A stretch of 43,078 nucleotides of DNA from Paraburkholderia solisilvae. Lineage in GTDB: Bacteria > Pseudomonadota > Gammaproteobacteria > Burkholderiales > Burkholderiaceae. Position numbers and translations under genes: made by a program. This document shows, piece by piece, positions 1 through 7,477 of this stretch; positions within the stretch are counted from its first letter, which is position 1; each line of letters begins with the position of its first letter. A model generated the notes under the pieces. The model did not search any database. It was not told where the DNA came from and was given only the letters and a program-made list of their open reading frames with translations. The DNA is taken from NCBI RefSeq assembly GCF_902859875.1, contig NZ_CADIKF010000060.1, positions 1 to 43,078 of the forward strand, written 5' to 3'.

Positions 1-214
1 CGGTATCAAGAATATGCCTTCCTGCAAAGTTACCAGAGACGATGACGAAGAGAGCCCCGGATAGGGCGTTCATGTGCCGTATGGACGAGGTGCACCTGCC
101 CGCGGCTAAAACGGCAGCGTGGCGTTCGAGTATCCAACCGCTCATCGTGAGGTACGCAGCGAGTTGCTCCGGCGTCACATCGGCCAGCCGCTTCATGAGG
201 TCGTCGTGGCTCAT
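1..214 (-). CDS. Partial unknown protein running off the left edge
   Basis: An open frame starts with ATG at 214 and runs without a stop to base 1, so at least 71 codons are present and the C-terminus lies outside the window. The N-terminus reads MSHDDLMKRLADVTPEQLAA, with a helical, charged start and a Trp-containing segment after it. The start overlaps the stop of the upstream small frame in an ATGA, which suggests translational coupling. I do not recognise the family and infer no function. Confidence 0.55.
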   Translation of the reverse strand, partial: MSHDDLMKRLADVTPEQLAAYLTMSGWILERHAAVLAAGRCTSSIRHMNALSGALFVIVSGNFAGRHILDT

Positions 215-474
215 GCGATTTCTCGGTTGCTGGCGAGTGTCATCATGCGCATCAGACTGTCGGTCGTCAGGCGCTGTGCGAGCGGCACATCAACGGTGAT
301 CGGAGCCGCATGTTCGCGAAGATCGCCCGCAAGGGGAAAAGGCGGAGCGCACGGGCAAGACCTTCTAAGGCTGCTCAGACCTCTGATCTGCAAGCAAGCA
401 CGCGCGCTGGAAGTCGGACGGCAAGTAGCTGCCAGCGTTCTGCCCGAATCTCCGACGCTATAAATGGCTGCCAT
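211..474 (-). CDS. Small unknown protein coupled to the edge gene
   Basis: This 87-codon frame ends in a 4-bp ATGA overlap with the next gene, the main reason to believe it. The last 30 or so residues (VPLAQRLTTDSLMRMMTLAS and onward) look like real protein. The first half is Arg/Ser/Pro/Cys-rich and lies in DNA resembling decayed intergenic sequence. The true start may therefore be an internal GTG near base 292, giving a much shorter product. No family is recognised. Confidence 0.3.
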   Translation of the reverse strand: MAAIYSVGDSGRTLAATCRPTSSARACLQIRGLSSLRRSCPCAPPFPLAGDLREHAAPITVDVPLAQRLTTDSLMRMMTLASNREIA

Positions 475-793
475 GACCGGCCATTCGTCGGTGCTGGACG
501 ACTGTCTCTTCGTGGCCGGACATCGTCCGACGACGGTCGAGCCACTTGCCGCTTAGACTTCGGTCTGATCTGCCATATCGAGTGCGTCGTCACGGGCTTC
601 CCCTATTGCCTCGCGGCCGGCATCCATGCCAAAGACGGGAATCTCAAGCTGCAGTAGACCGGACCAACCGTCTTGAGCGCCGGCATTGAAATCGGTGGCA
701 GCTCACGGGCTGGTTGCTAAACCTTTGCCGTCGGGCATTGATGGTCTAGAGTGAATGTGCCCGGTATGTAGAGCTATCGGGCAAACGTCCGTA
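475..793. other. Non-coding stretch
   Basis: No frame here has convincing protein character on either strand. The sequence has the look of the decayed inter-gene filler common in Burkholderia-type genomes. The last 100 bases or so precede a strong plus-strand terminator and could be the body of a small RNA. I see no clear promoter to prove it. Confidence 0.4.
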
Positions 794-825
794 CCCCGCA
801 CGGCGTGTACGTGCGGGGCTTTTTT
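794..825 (+). terminator. Strong Rho-independent terminator
   Basis: A perfect 9-bp stem, CCCCGCACG (794-802) and CGTGCGGGG (810-818), encloses a 7-base loop and is followed by CTTTTTT. The T-run is on the plus strand only, so it ends a rightward transcript, although no plus-strand gene lies upstream within the window. Confidence 0.85.
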
Positions 826-875
826 CACGTATCCAGAAGAGCATACGAGGTGACACATCTTCAGATCAGCATGAG

Positions 876-2081
876 CTATGCGGCGAGCTTGTGTTCGTAG
901 TAAGGCCTGTCCCTGTCATCAAGAATTGCGTACTGCCCAGCAAGTTCGTTCGGGTCAGGGTTCAACCAGGCATCAATGTGTTCCGGCTTTATGGGAATGA
1001 TGCAACGGTCATGGCCGGCCGCTGCAATTTCGGGCGGCGGCTCATCGGTAATGGCCGCAAAAGACAGCAAGTCAGGTTCGCCTGATGCTGTCCATCGCGA
1101 CCATAGGCACGCTACGAACATTTGCTGACCATTGCCCGGACGGAACTCCAGGACGACGTTTTCATCTGTTTCACCTGCGGCCAGCTGCCTTCCTTCCATT
1201 CTGGCGCGCGAGACGTTCTCGTAAAAAACGTCGACGACCATGATGCCGTGCGTGTACCCGAAGCAAGGCTTCCAGAAGCCGCTCAAGCTGTCGCGCCTGG
1301 CGTTATACGTTCCTGGATATTTGATATCGTAGCTGGCAGGTTTCCCTGCGATTCGACACTGGTAGCGCATTGGCTTGATGACGCGCTCCCCGTTCTCGAC
1401 GATAAGGACCGGTGCGTAGTAGCCGGGAAATATCCGCGAGTCGCGTGGCTCCAGTTCGGCACGCGCAATGTCTTCAAGACGTCGGAGTGTCGCGTCTATC
1501 TTTTCCGTCGCGATGCGCCTGCTCTCATTAGCGACCCTCGTTGTCCTTGTTTGCAATGTTCGCTCAGCTGCTACGAGGCGCGCGCGTTGTTTGAACAACT
1601 CCTGCTCGAGCGAACTCGCTTTTGAAGCATTGTATTGCTCGATGAGTTCTCGAATTCCCTGGACCTCTTCGCCAACGGACTCGAGAAACGCCGCAAGAGC
1701 GCCAAAGCAGCCTGCCCGCAGAACCTGCTCGACGCACCAAAGCGTGTCCGTGAGCGTTGACGACCTGACGAGCAGCACCCGATCGGGAGACATACCGATA
1801 TGCTGCAGGCCCTGCGCGCTCGGCGTGTGCAGAGGTTGAACCAGCGCAATCGACCGCTCGCCAATAGAACTCAGCGCGGGGCGCAGCAATCGCATTTCGC
1901 CGATACCCGAATTCTCCACCAGCAAGTCTACCAGGCCGCCCAGAGGCCAGCCGCCCCCCGGCAACTCGGAAGAAAGCGCCGGGTACCCCGTATCCACCGT
2001 CCGTCCCCGGCCGCGCGCAAGCTGCGATGCGCGCCATAGCGACGGATGAATTTCTTCAGCGGAAACCGCGAGCGGACTCAT
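876..2081 (-). CDS. ImuA-SRAP chimeric SOS protein
   Basis: The 401-aa product is two SOS-linked proteins joined. Residues 1 to about 130 match the N-terminus of ImuA, the RecA-like partner of the ImuB/DnaE2 mutasome (IHPSLWRASQLARGRG and ELPGGGWPLGGLVDLL are typical). From about residue 135 to the end it matches the long proteobacterial SRAP (HMCES/YedK-type) family. The SRAP part keeps the Asn of YNARRDS (260), the Glu of FYENV (288) and the His of AGHDR (357). It lacks the N-terminal MC, whose Cys2 forms the DNA-protein crosslink to abasic sites. ImuA is cut to roughly half its usual length and no imuB or dnaE2 follows. A perfect LexA box lies 10 bases before the ATG. I infer a deletion or recombination fusion, probably inactive for SRAP chemistry, although the frame is clean through the joint. 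Confidence 0.8.
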   Translation of the reverse strand: MSPLAVSAEEIHPSLWRASQLARGRGRTVDTGYPALSSELPGGGWPLGGLVDLLVENSGIGEMRLLRPALSSIGERSIALVQPLHTPSAQGLQHIGMSPDRVLLVRSSTLTDTLWCVEQVLRAGCFGALAAFLESVGEEVQGIRELIEQYNASKASSLEQELFKQRARLVAAERTLQTRTTRVANESRRIATEKIDATLRRLEDIARAELEPRDSRIFPGYYAPVLIVENGERVIKPMRYQCRIAGKPASYDIKYPGTYNARRDSLSGFWKPCFGYTHGIMVVDVFYENVSRARMEGRQLAAGETDENVVLEFRPGNGQQMFVACLWSRWTASGEPDLLSFAAITDEPPPEIAAAGHDRCIIPIKPEHIDAWLNPDPNELAGQYAILDDRDRPYYEHKLAA

Positions 2082-2091
2082 TTACGTAAGA

Positions 2092-2109
2092 ACTGTATAT
2101 TTATACAGT
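2092..2109 (-). promoter_or_regulatory. LexA box
   Basis: The sequence ACTGTATATTTATACAGT contains CTGT-N8-ACAG exactly, the E. coli-type LexA operator, with an AT-rich spacer. It lies 10 bases upstream of the chimeric imuA-SRAP start codon and overlaps TATA-like hexamers on the minus strand. This places the gene under SOS control. Confidence 0.85.
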
Positions 2110-2303
2110 ATCGTACACCCGATGTGCTTGCAGCAGAAAGTCCGCTCCGAGAGCCCGTGCAATGGACATGCGTGTCGGGAAACCGGCGGCGGTGTACCCG
2201 ATGACGGTTGATACCAGGCAAGGCCCAAAGGGAAACAGGCAGCCGACATCCGGCCAGGCTAAGCTTGTGAGAGGCCGTGAGTACAACCATCCAGGAACAT
2301 GCC

Positions 2304-2669
2304 ATGGGACCCTTCCTGGCAGCGATGCGTGCAATTAGCGCCATTGCGCTAATTGCACTGTCCGGCTGCTACTACGTTGGCCCCGGCTACTATCCATACG
2401 GCTATTACCCGTACGGCTACTATCCGGTCGTGCCGGCTTACGCGACACAGCGCGAAGTCCCTGTTCAAAGCTATGGCCTGGCGAACGGCGCCGACGCCCA
2501 GAACATCCCGCCCGCGTCGCAGGCTGGCGCGGCATACGTCTATCCGGTGCCAATGTACGTCGCGCCCGCGTACTATCCTCCATACTATGCCCCCTACCCA
2601 TGGTATGGCTGGCCAGGCTGGTGGGGGCCGTCGGTGTCATTCCGCTTCGGCTACTGGGGGCGGTGGTAA
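2304..2669 (+). CDS. Tyr/Pro/Gly-rich lipoprotein
   Basis: The 121-aa product begins MGPFLAAMRAISAIALIALS and then GC, a signal peptide with lipobox LSGC, so it should be a lipid-anchored envelope protein. The mature part is extremely rich in Tyr, Pro, Gly and Trp, with repeats of the type YYPYGYYPYGYYP. The start at 2304 is chosen over an earlier in-frame ATG at 2277 because AGGA (2293-2296) sits 7 bases in front of it. Such low-complexity lipoproteins are common in Burkholderiaceae and have no assigned role. Confidence 0.75.
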   Translation: MGPFLAAMRAISAIALIALSGCYYVGPGYYPYGYYPYGYYPVVPAYATQREVPVQSYGLANGADAQNIPPASQAGAAYVYPVPMYVAPAYYPPYYAPYPWYGWPGWWGPSVSFRFGYWGRW

Positions 2670-2708
2670 CGGGCACTCACGCGGCCAAGGCATGGAGAAG
2701 TGGTTCAT

Positions 2709-3236
2709 TTAAAGCCAGGTGAATGAGATCCTGCCCACAAGGTAATTCAGGCAGACGCCGTACAGAGACCTGACCGCGGCAGAACGGAAATCCAGCCGCA
2801 GGTTCTCACACAGCATCGACGAGACAGACCTGATATCAGCCATCGATGGTGAGGCGGTTGCGACATGCTTTGCAACGTCGAGTGCCCGGCTTGACAACAT
2901 GACCCTCTGCAGCCAATCCGTATTGGCGCCATTCGCGGTAAGCCACATGCGTGTCGATTCGACGACGTGCTCTGGCGACAGCCATTCTCCGGTCGTTGAC
3001 CTTGCCAGCAAATGCGAGACGACAAGAAACGTGAGCAGTTCTGTGCGAACTGGCAAGTCAAGGTTCAGTGGTCGATTCGTGAACACGGTGGAAAACTGGA
3101 GGGAGTCGCAATTGGATTGTAGTAAAGGTCTTACCGACATCAAATCAGAAATGACGCTGGCGGTGCAGCGGGAGTGTGGCCTGTTCGCTATTGAAATGCC
3201 CGGGGGGTTGAACATCATGGCGGCGCGACATATCAC
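2709..3236 (-). CDS. Unknown protein
   Basis: This is a 175-codon frame with balanced composition over its C-terminal two thirds, for example RTELLTFLVVSHLLARS and MWLTANGANTDWLQRVML, which look alpha-helical. The first 30 residues are less convincing and a later Met may be the true start. No motif or family is recognised. It lies convergent to the lipoprotein gene and divergent from the serine recombinase. A 114-codon plus-strand frame overlaps it and looks like its shadow. Confidence 0.45.
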   Translation of the reverse strand: MICRAAMMFNPPGISIANRPHSRCTASVISDLMSVRPLLQSNCDSLQFSTVFTNRPLNLDLPVRTELLTFLVVSHLLARSTTGEWLSPEHVVESTRMWLTANGANTDWLQRVMLSSRALDVAKHVATASPSMADIRSVSSMLCENLRLDFRSAAVRSLYGVCLNYLVGRISFTWL

Positions 3237-3281
3237 TAGATAATCAATCCGCTATCAACGGGACCGACGTTCCGGCCAGAT

Positions 3282-4874
3282 ATGGCTTCCTCTGCCAGCG
3301 GGAATCACGCGCACACGCCGTTCCCTCCCATACGCGCTGCCCAATACCTTCGCATGTCAACAGACATGCAAGAATACTCGCTGTCCTTCCAGCGCGACGC
3401 GATAGCGGAGTATGCATCCAGAAATCGCCTCCGCGTCGTCGAGACTTATGAAGACGCGGGCATCAGTGGCCTCACGCTCAAGGAGCGCCCGGCACTCACG
3501 AAGCTGCTCGTCGACGTCATCAACCCCGCGCGCAGGTTCTCCGTCCTGCTCGTCTTCGATGTGTCCCGGTGGGGCCGATTTCAGGACGTTGACGAGAGCG
3601 CCTTTTATGAGTACACGTGTCGACGCGCCGGCGTAAGAGTAGTCTACGTTGCGGAGCCGTTCGAGAATGATGGAAGTCCGGTTGCATGCATCATGAAGGC
3701 GCTGAAGCGGGCCATGGCGGGTGAGTTCAGCCGTGATATGTCGCGCAAGGTGTTTCTTGGCATCTGCGTCAACGTCGAGCGTGGATTTCATGCTGGAGGA
3801 CCGCCGCCGTACGGAATGCAACGGTTACTGGTCAACAGCAAGGATGGTGTGAAGCGGACTCTTGCTCTCCACGAGTACAAGAACATCCAGACAGACCGCA
3901 TCGTTCTGACGCCCGGACCACCGCATGAGGCTGCTCTCGTCAGGAAGATTTTCGAGTGGTACATGCAGAAGGATGCGAGTGGAGCGTCAATTGCCCGGCG
4001 CCTGAATGATATTGGCATCGTCAATCGCGCCGGTCGTCCCTGGTGTGGCCAGGTCATCCTCGACATCCTTCGTAACGAGACGTACATCGGGACGAATGTC
4101 TATAGCAGGACATCATCGAAGCTCGATTCCGGCTGGAAGCGGATACCGCCGGCGGACTGGATACGCATACCGGGCGCGTATCTGCCGCTCATCGATAAAC
4201 ACGTGTTCGGGAAGGCTCAGGAAAAGCTGCGGAACTGGCACGCGCGGCCCACACGTGAAGACATCATCGCAGGGCTACAGAAGGTCGTGACAAAGCAGGG
4301 GCGCCTCAATCAGAAACTCTTGCGCCACTATCGCAGTGCTCCGTCCGTCGAACAGGTCGTGCACGAATTCGGCAGTCTATACGACGCCTACAAGGAAATC
4401 GGCTACCCGCCGAATCTCGACCCGGAACGGTCTGAGAATCGAAACGTTGAGCGCAAGACAGAGCATCTTCTGGCGGACCTGCTGCTCGAGGAGATGCGTT
4501 GCCGGGGACATCATGCCGAATATGCGAAGCATACGGGGACGCTCTGCATTGACCGGACACTCAGGGTTCAGCTTGTGGTCAGAAGCACGTGGCTGATACA
4601 CGGCAAATTGCCATATTGGGTTGCGCGCTGGCCTGACTGCTTTGCAATCGATTTCCTTGTCTATGCTCGCATTGAGCGCTCGGGAAAGGACCTGCTCGAC
4701 TTCCATATCTTTCCCCGGGGAAGCTTGAAGCCTGGTGTCTACACAGTGATTTACAGGAACGGAAGATCATTCTTTGAACACTTCCGGCATCGCGACCTCA
4801 GGATGCTGCTCGCACTTTCCGACACGGTTCCAGTCGTCGATGTTGGCCTCACATCGGCGGTACAGGTGCAATGA
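3282..4874 (+). CDS. Large serine recombinase
   Basis: This is a 530-aa site-specific recombinase. Residues 20-150 form the resolvase catalytic domain, with YLRMSTDMQ carrying the nucleophilic Ser26, the SLSFQRDAI segment and the Arg-bearing DVSRWGRF. Residues about 180-300 match the Recombinase domain that follows in large serine recombinases (GGPPPYGMQRL, GRPWCGQVILDILRNETYIG). The C-terminal 200 residues lack an obvious zinc ribbon or coiled coil and are unlike phiC31-type tails. The stop overlaps the next gene's ATG by 4 bases. It probably moves, or once moved, a sub-element of this island; I could not find its attachment sites. Confidence 0.9.
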   Translation: MASSASGNHAHTPFPPIRAAQYLRMSTDMQEYSLSFQRDAIAEYASRNRLRVVETYEDAGISGLTLKERPALTKLLVDVINPARRFSVLLVFDVSRWGRFQDVDESAFYEYTCRRAGVRVVYVAEPFENDGSPVACIMKALKRAMAGEFSRDMSRKVFLGICVNVERGFHAGGPPPYGMQRLLVNSKDGVKRTLALHEYKNIQTDRIVLTPGPPHEAALVRKIFEWYMQKDASGASIARRLNDIGIVNRAGRPWCGQVILDILRNETYIGTNVYSRTSSKLDSGWKRIPPADWIRIPGAYLPLIDKHVFGKAQEKLRNWHARPTREDIIAGLQKVVTKQGRLNQKLLRHYRSAPSVEQVVHEFGSLYDAYKEIGYPPNLDPERSENRNVERKTEHLLADLLLEEMRCRGHHAEYAKHTGTLCIDRTLRVQLVVRSTWLIHGKLPYWVARWPDCFAIDFLVYARIERSGKDLLDFHIFPRGSLKPGVYTVIYRNGRSFFEHFRHRDLRMLLALSDTVPVVDVGLTSAVQVQ

Positions 4875-5743
4875 TGGGACGTCCGGTCGTCGCACCAAAG
4901 CGGTCACGTCCCTGTATGAGAAAAAGTATGTCTCCAGAGGCACAAGCGCACCGGCGAGATGTTACGAGGAATGCTTCGCCAGACCTCTCGGGTGACAGAC
5001 ACTACGCGATTCTGATCGCTGAACGGTGTCGAATGCGCAAACACGTGAACAATATGAGAGCGACGGAGGTGCAACACAAGGAGTTCGTCGACCTGTTGAG
5101 TACACTCCTGTCAGACGAAGCGTTCGTCCGTGTGCTGGGGGAACAGGGATTTACCACGATGCCGCGTATGCTGATGGAGCATCTCTCGGGAATCGTTGAT
5201 GCGAAGTCGGATGCTGTCGCGTATCCGTGCGAGAACGGAGGCGCCGATAATCGGTTGAATGACCTCTGCGCAGAAGCAGCGAACATTCTTTCGGGTCGTG
5301 AATTGCCGGCGATGGCCATTGTCGCCATGCGTTCGATGTCATCTGGGCGACAGATTGAAGTCGCGCACGAGATGCTGGCTGGCCACAACTACACCGCGGA
5401 ATTCGCACGAGCGCTCTTGGCTGCAACACCAGAGCATATGAGAGCTGTCGGAGCAAGAGTTTATCGGGCTGTCGAAGTTCGTGCTATCGCCCTGTCCAGC
5501 ATCGAGCAGTCCCTCCGGAAGCTATATGTCCGAGCAGGAATGCTCGAACCAGGCCATACCGACAATCTCTTTTACCTTGCACTCGGCGGCACTGTCGCTC
5601 GCGCCTGGACAGCTAACGGCGAAATCATAACGTGGCTGCTTGCGCGATATCCTCGACACGCTGCATTCCTCGAGAAACTCACTGTAGAAGCCGGGCGCGC
5701 CGCGAAAGCTTCACGGCGCGCTTTAAAGCTCTCGTACACCTAG
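4871..5743 (+). CDS. RepB-C-like (plasmid partition-type) protein
   Basis: This is a 290-aa protein whose start overlaps the recombinase stop (ATGA). The central block RQIEVAHEMLAGHNYTAEFA followed by RALLAATPEHM closely resembles the C-terminal RepB partition domain (PF07506-like), where 'RQIE.AE.M...NYT..YA.ALLAATP' is typical. No ParB nuclease or HTH part is evident upstream; residues 45-75 (ILIAERCRMRKHVNNMR) form a basic helix. ParB/RepB-like proteins are often paired with recombinases on mobile elements, and the coupling here suggests joint action or regulation. The first 50 residues may be untranslated, and ATG at 5033 is an alternative start. Confidence 0.6.
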   Translation: MMGRPVVAPKRSRPCMRKSMSPEAQAHRRDVTRNASPDLSGDRHYAILIAERCRMRKHVNNMRATEVQHKEFVDLLSTLLSDEAFVRVLGEQGFTTMPRMLMEHLSGIVDAKSDAVAYPCENGGADNRLNDLCAEAANILSGRELPAMAIVAMRSMSSGRQIEVAHEMLAGHNYTAEFARALLAATPEHMRAVGARVYRAVEVRAIALSSIEQSLRKLYVRAGMLEPGHTDNLFYLALGGTVARAWTANGEIITWLLARYPRHAAFLEKLTVEAGRAAKASRRALKLSYT

Positions 5744-6174
5744 AGGCTAGGCGCAAGTGTCGTTAGCGTCGGTTTGACGGATACCGGATAAATGAATACT
5801 TGGACTTTAGTCATTTGTTGATTGACCGCTTCCGGACATCGCGATCGTCATTTTTCGACCCAAAGCCGACTATCAAGGTGATGGAAATCGAAAGGCCGTT
5901 ATGAGAGGCAGAACGGTGATTCACCGCTTTCATGATGCGACTAAGCTCCGAATCTTCCGAAGGCATCGGCCCAAGCCTTCGGATGCGCCTCGGCCACGCC
6001 CCTTGATGCCTCTCGCCGTCGCGCGCCGACCTAACCGCCAATTCTCGGACGGCCCGCCAAGGGACGATAAAATGGCCGGAACGCGCGGGCGTTTCGCGCG
6101 AAATCAAGATCAACACTGGGCCCCAATGCCTTTGGGACCATCGGTATGTGAAGCCTTCGCTCGGGGTCTCATTC
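5744..6174. other. Non-coding gap before the Abi gene
   Basis: No convincing gene is seen. A 139-codon minus-strand frame and a 183-codon plus-strand frame cross the region but both have shadow-like composition. A GC-rich imperfect repeat area around 5955-6040 may be remnant sequence. The promoter of the Abi gene should be in the last 100 bases, but I see no clear hexamers. Confidence 0.4.
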
Positions 6175-7089
6175 ATGAAGCTCTCTGCATACACTATTTC
6201 AGAACTCGCCGACGTAGTCTGCGGTGGCAACGGCTGGCCCTATCGCCGCGGGACGGATTTGGTCGATCTCTTCAACGAGTTTGGCTTCCGCGATGTCTAC
6301 GAGTCTGGATTTCCGAGTCGCGCCGTTTTTGCGAAGGAAAAGCTCACGGCCCTTGCGGGCAAGCCGGCGATGTCCGATTTGCTCTGCGCGATCGCCGACC
6401 CGCGCCTGTGGTTCGATTTGAATCTGCCGATCGGCACACCGACGCACGATGACTGCGTTGCGAAACTCAACGAGTTGCTCGCGTTCGACAAAGTGCAGCT
6501 TGTGCGCGGGGACTTTGGCTACAAAGTGCGGAGCCTCGACGGAACCTTGATTCTGGCCGAGTCGATTCCGGAGGATCTGCCGGCGGCGTCGGCCGCGTCG
6601 ATCGACGCGCAGATTCAAAAATGCCGCGTTAAGATCGAGGCTGGCGACTACGATGGCGCGATCACGAACGCTCGCGCGTTGCTCGAACATTTGCTGCTCG
6701 CGATCGAGGCGGAGCTCTCGACCGAGCCGCCACCTACGTTCGACGGCGACTTGGGTCGCCTCTTCAATCGTGTGCGCTCGCTGCTCAATCTTGACCCGAG
6801 ACGAAAAGACATTTCCAACGCGCTCCGGCAAGTGATCACCGGCCTCGCCTCGATTATTCAAGGACTCGGGACGATGCGCAATAAGATGTCGGACAGTCAT
6901 GGCACGACCTACAAGCCCGCTCGTCACCACGCCAAGCTCGCGGTCAACTGCGCCATGACGCTTGCGGACTTCCTCTTCGAGACGAAAGCGTATCAACAGG
7001 CCAAGGGCTTCATCGCGACGTCGGCCACCCCGGCACCAGTCGCGCCGGCAGTTAGCGCTCGCCCGAATACGAACAAGGATTCCGCATGA
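6175..7089 (+). CDS. Abortive-infection (Abi_C) family protein
   Basis: The 304-aa product ends with the Abi_C signature: a run near residue 235, GLASIIQGLGTMRNKMSDSHG broken over two helices, then KPARHHAKLAVNCAMTLADF. This 'RNK.(S/G)D.HG ... A..AVN.A..L..FL' pattern (PF14355-like) marks a set of phage-defence abortive-infection proteins. The N-terminal 150 residues form an unassigned domain (ISELADVVCGGNGWPYRRGT). The ATG at 6175 fits the conserved start MKLSAYTISEL better than the one at 6148. It is followed directly, in the same frame, by another short open frame. With the nuclease-ATPase at 12-14.7 kb it suggests a defence island. Confidence 0.75.
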   Translation: MKLSAYTISELADVVCGGNGWPYRRGTDLVDLFNEFGFRDVYESGFPSRAVFAKEKLTALAGKPAMSDLLCAIADPRLWFDLNLPIGTPTHDDCVAKLNELLAFDKVQLVRGDFGYKVRSLDGTLILAESIPEDLPAASAASIDAQIQKCRVKIEAGDYDGAITNARALLEHLLLAIEAELSTEPPPTFDGDLGRLFNRVRSLLNLDPRRKDISNALRQVITGLASIIQGLGTMRNKMSDSHGTTYKPARHHAKLAVNCAMTLADFLFETKAYQQAKGFIATSATPAPVAPAVSARPNTNKDSA

Positions 7090-7284
7090 GTGCCTGGCTA
7101 TCTCGATCGTTGTTGCAATCTTTACTTCCGCTACCTCGACGCGCTCCACGAGATCAGCAGCGAGGCATTGCCTTTCTCACACACCGATCGCGTGCTTTAT
7201 CAACTCGACAAAGAGCTTGGCAATGGGGTGGGGCAGAGCGCCAAAGCGCGCAACGTGAAGGCGACGGGCAAGGCCAACGGGTAG
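7090..7284 (+). CDS. Short frame continuing in phase after the Abi stop
   Basis: A GTG codon follows the Abi stop codon immediately, and the same frame stays open for 64 codons (YLDALHEISSEALPFSHTDR is protein-like). After a TAG it continues again to 7446 with plausible protein (HANHTGLAQHVFVLLPAQQW). This could be a separate small gene, a read-through tail, or the remnant of a second gene cut by stops next to the IS. A minus-strand reading of 7177-7437 is a competing possibility. No family is recognised. Confidence 0.3.
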   Translation: MPGYLDRCCNLYFRYLDALHEISSEALPFSHTDRVLYQLDKELGNGVGQSAKARNVKATGKANG

Positions 7285-7477
7285 GCCTGGTTGGCGCTCA
7301 GACAAGGCCCCGTCCTTCACCTCGACAATCGACAAGCTTGGATTAAAGCCAAACACGCAAACCACACGGGGCTCGCGCAACATGTCTTTGTTCTGCTTCC
7401 GGCTCAGCAATGGGCATTCAAACCGAGCCTGCAGCACGCAAACGAATGACAGGAAATGGAGGTGATCGACCGACGAC
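7285..7477. other. Remnant between Abi region and IS end
   Basis: Both strands hold short open frames with some protein character, but none has a start, ribosome site or known domain. It is best read as the 3' remnant of a gene interrupted by insertion-sequence activity. Confidence 0.3.

Noticed and set aside
5811..6230. 139-codon minus-strand frame before the Abi gene
   Set aside because: It has no ribosome site or domain and overlaps the Abi start region.
6199..7149. 316-codon minus-strand frame opposite the Abi gene
   Set aside because: Composition is Arg/Glu/Val-rich mirror sequence, and the plus-strand Abi_C motif explains the region.
7177..7437. 86-codon minus-strand frame near the IS1182 end
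   Set aside because: It is partly protein-like but competes with a plus-strand frame and has no start signal or family; kept only as remnant sequence.
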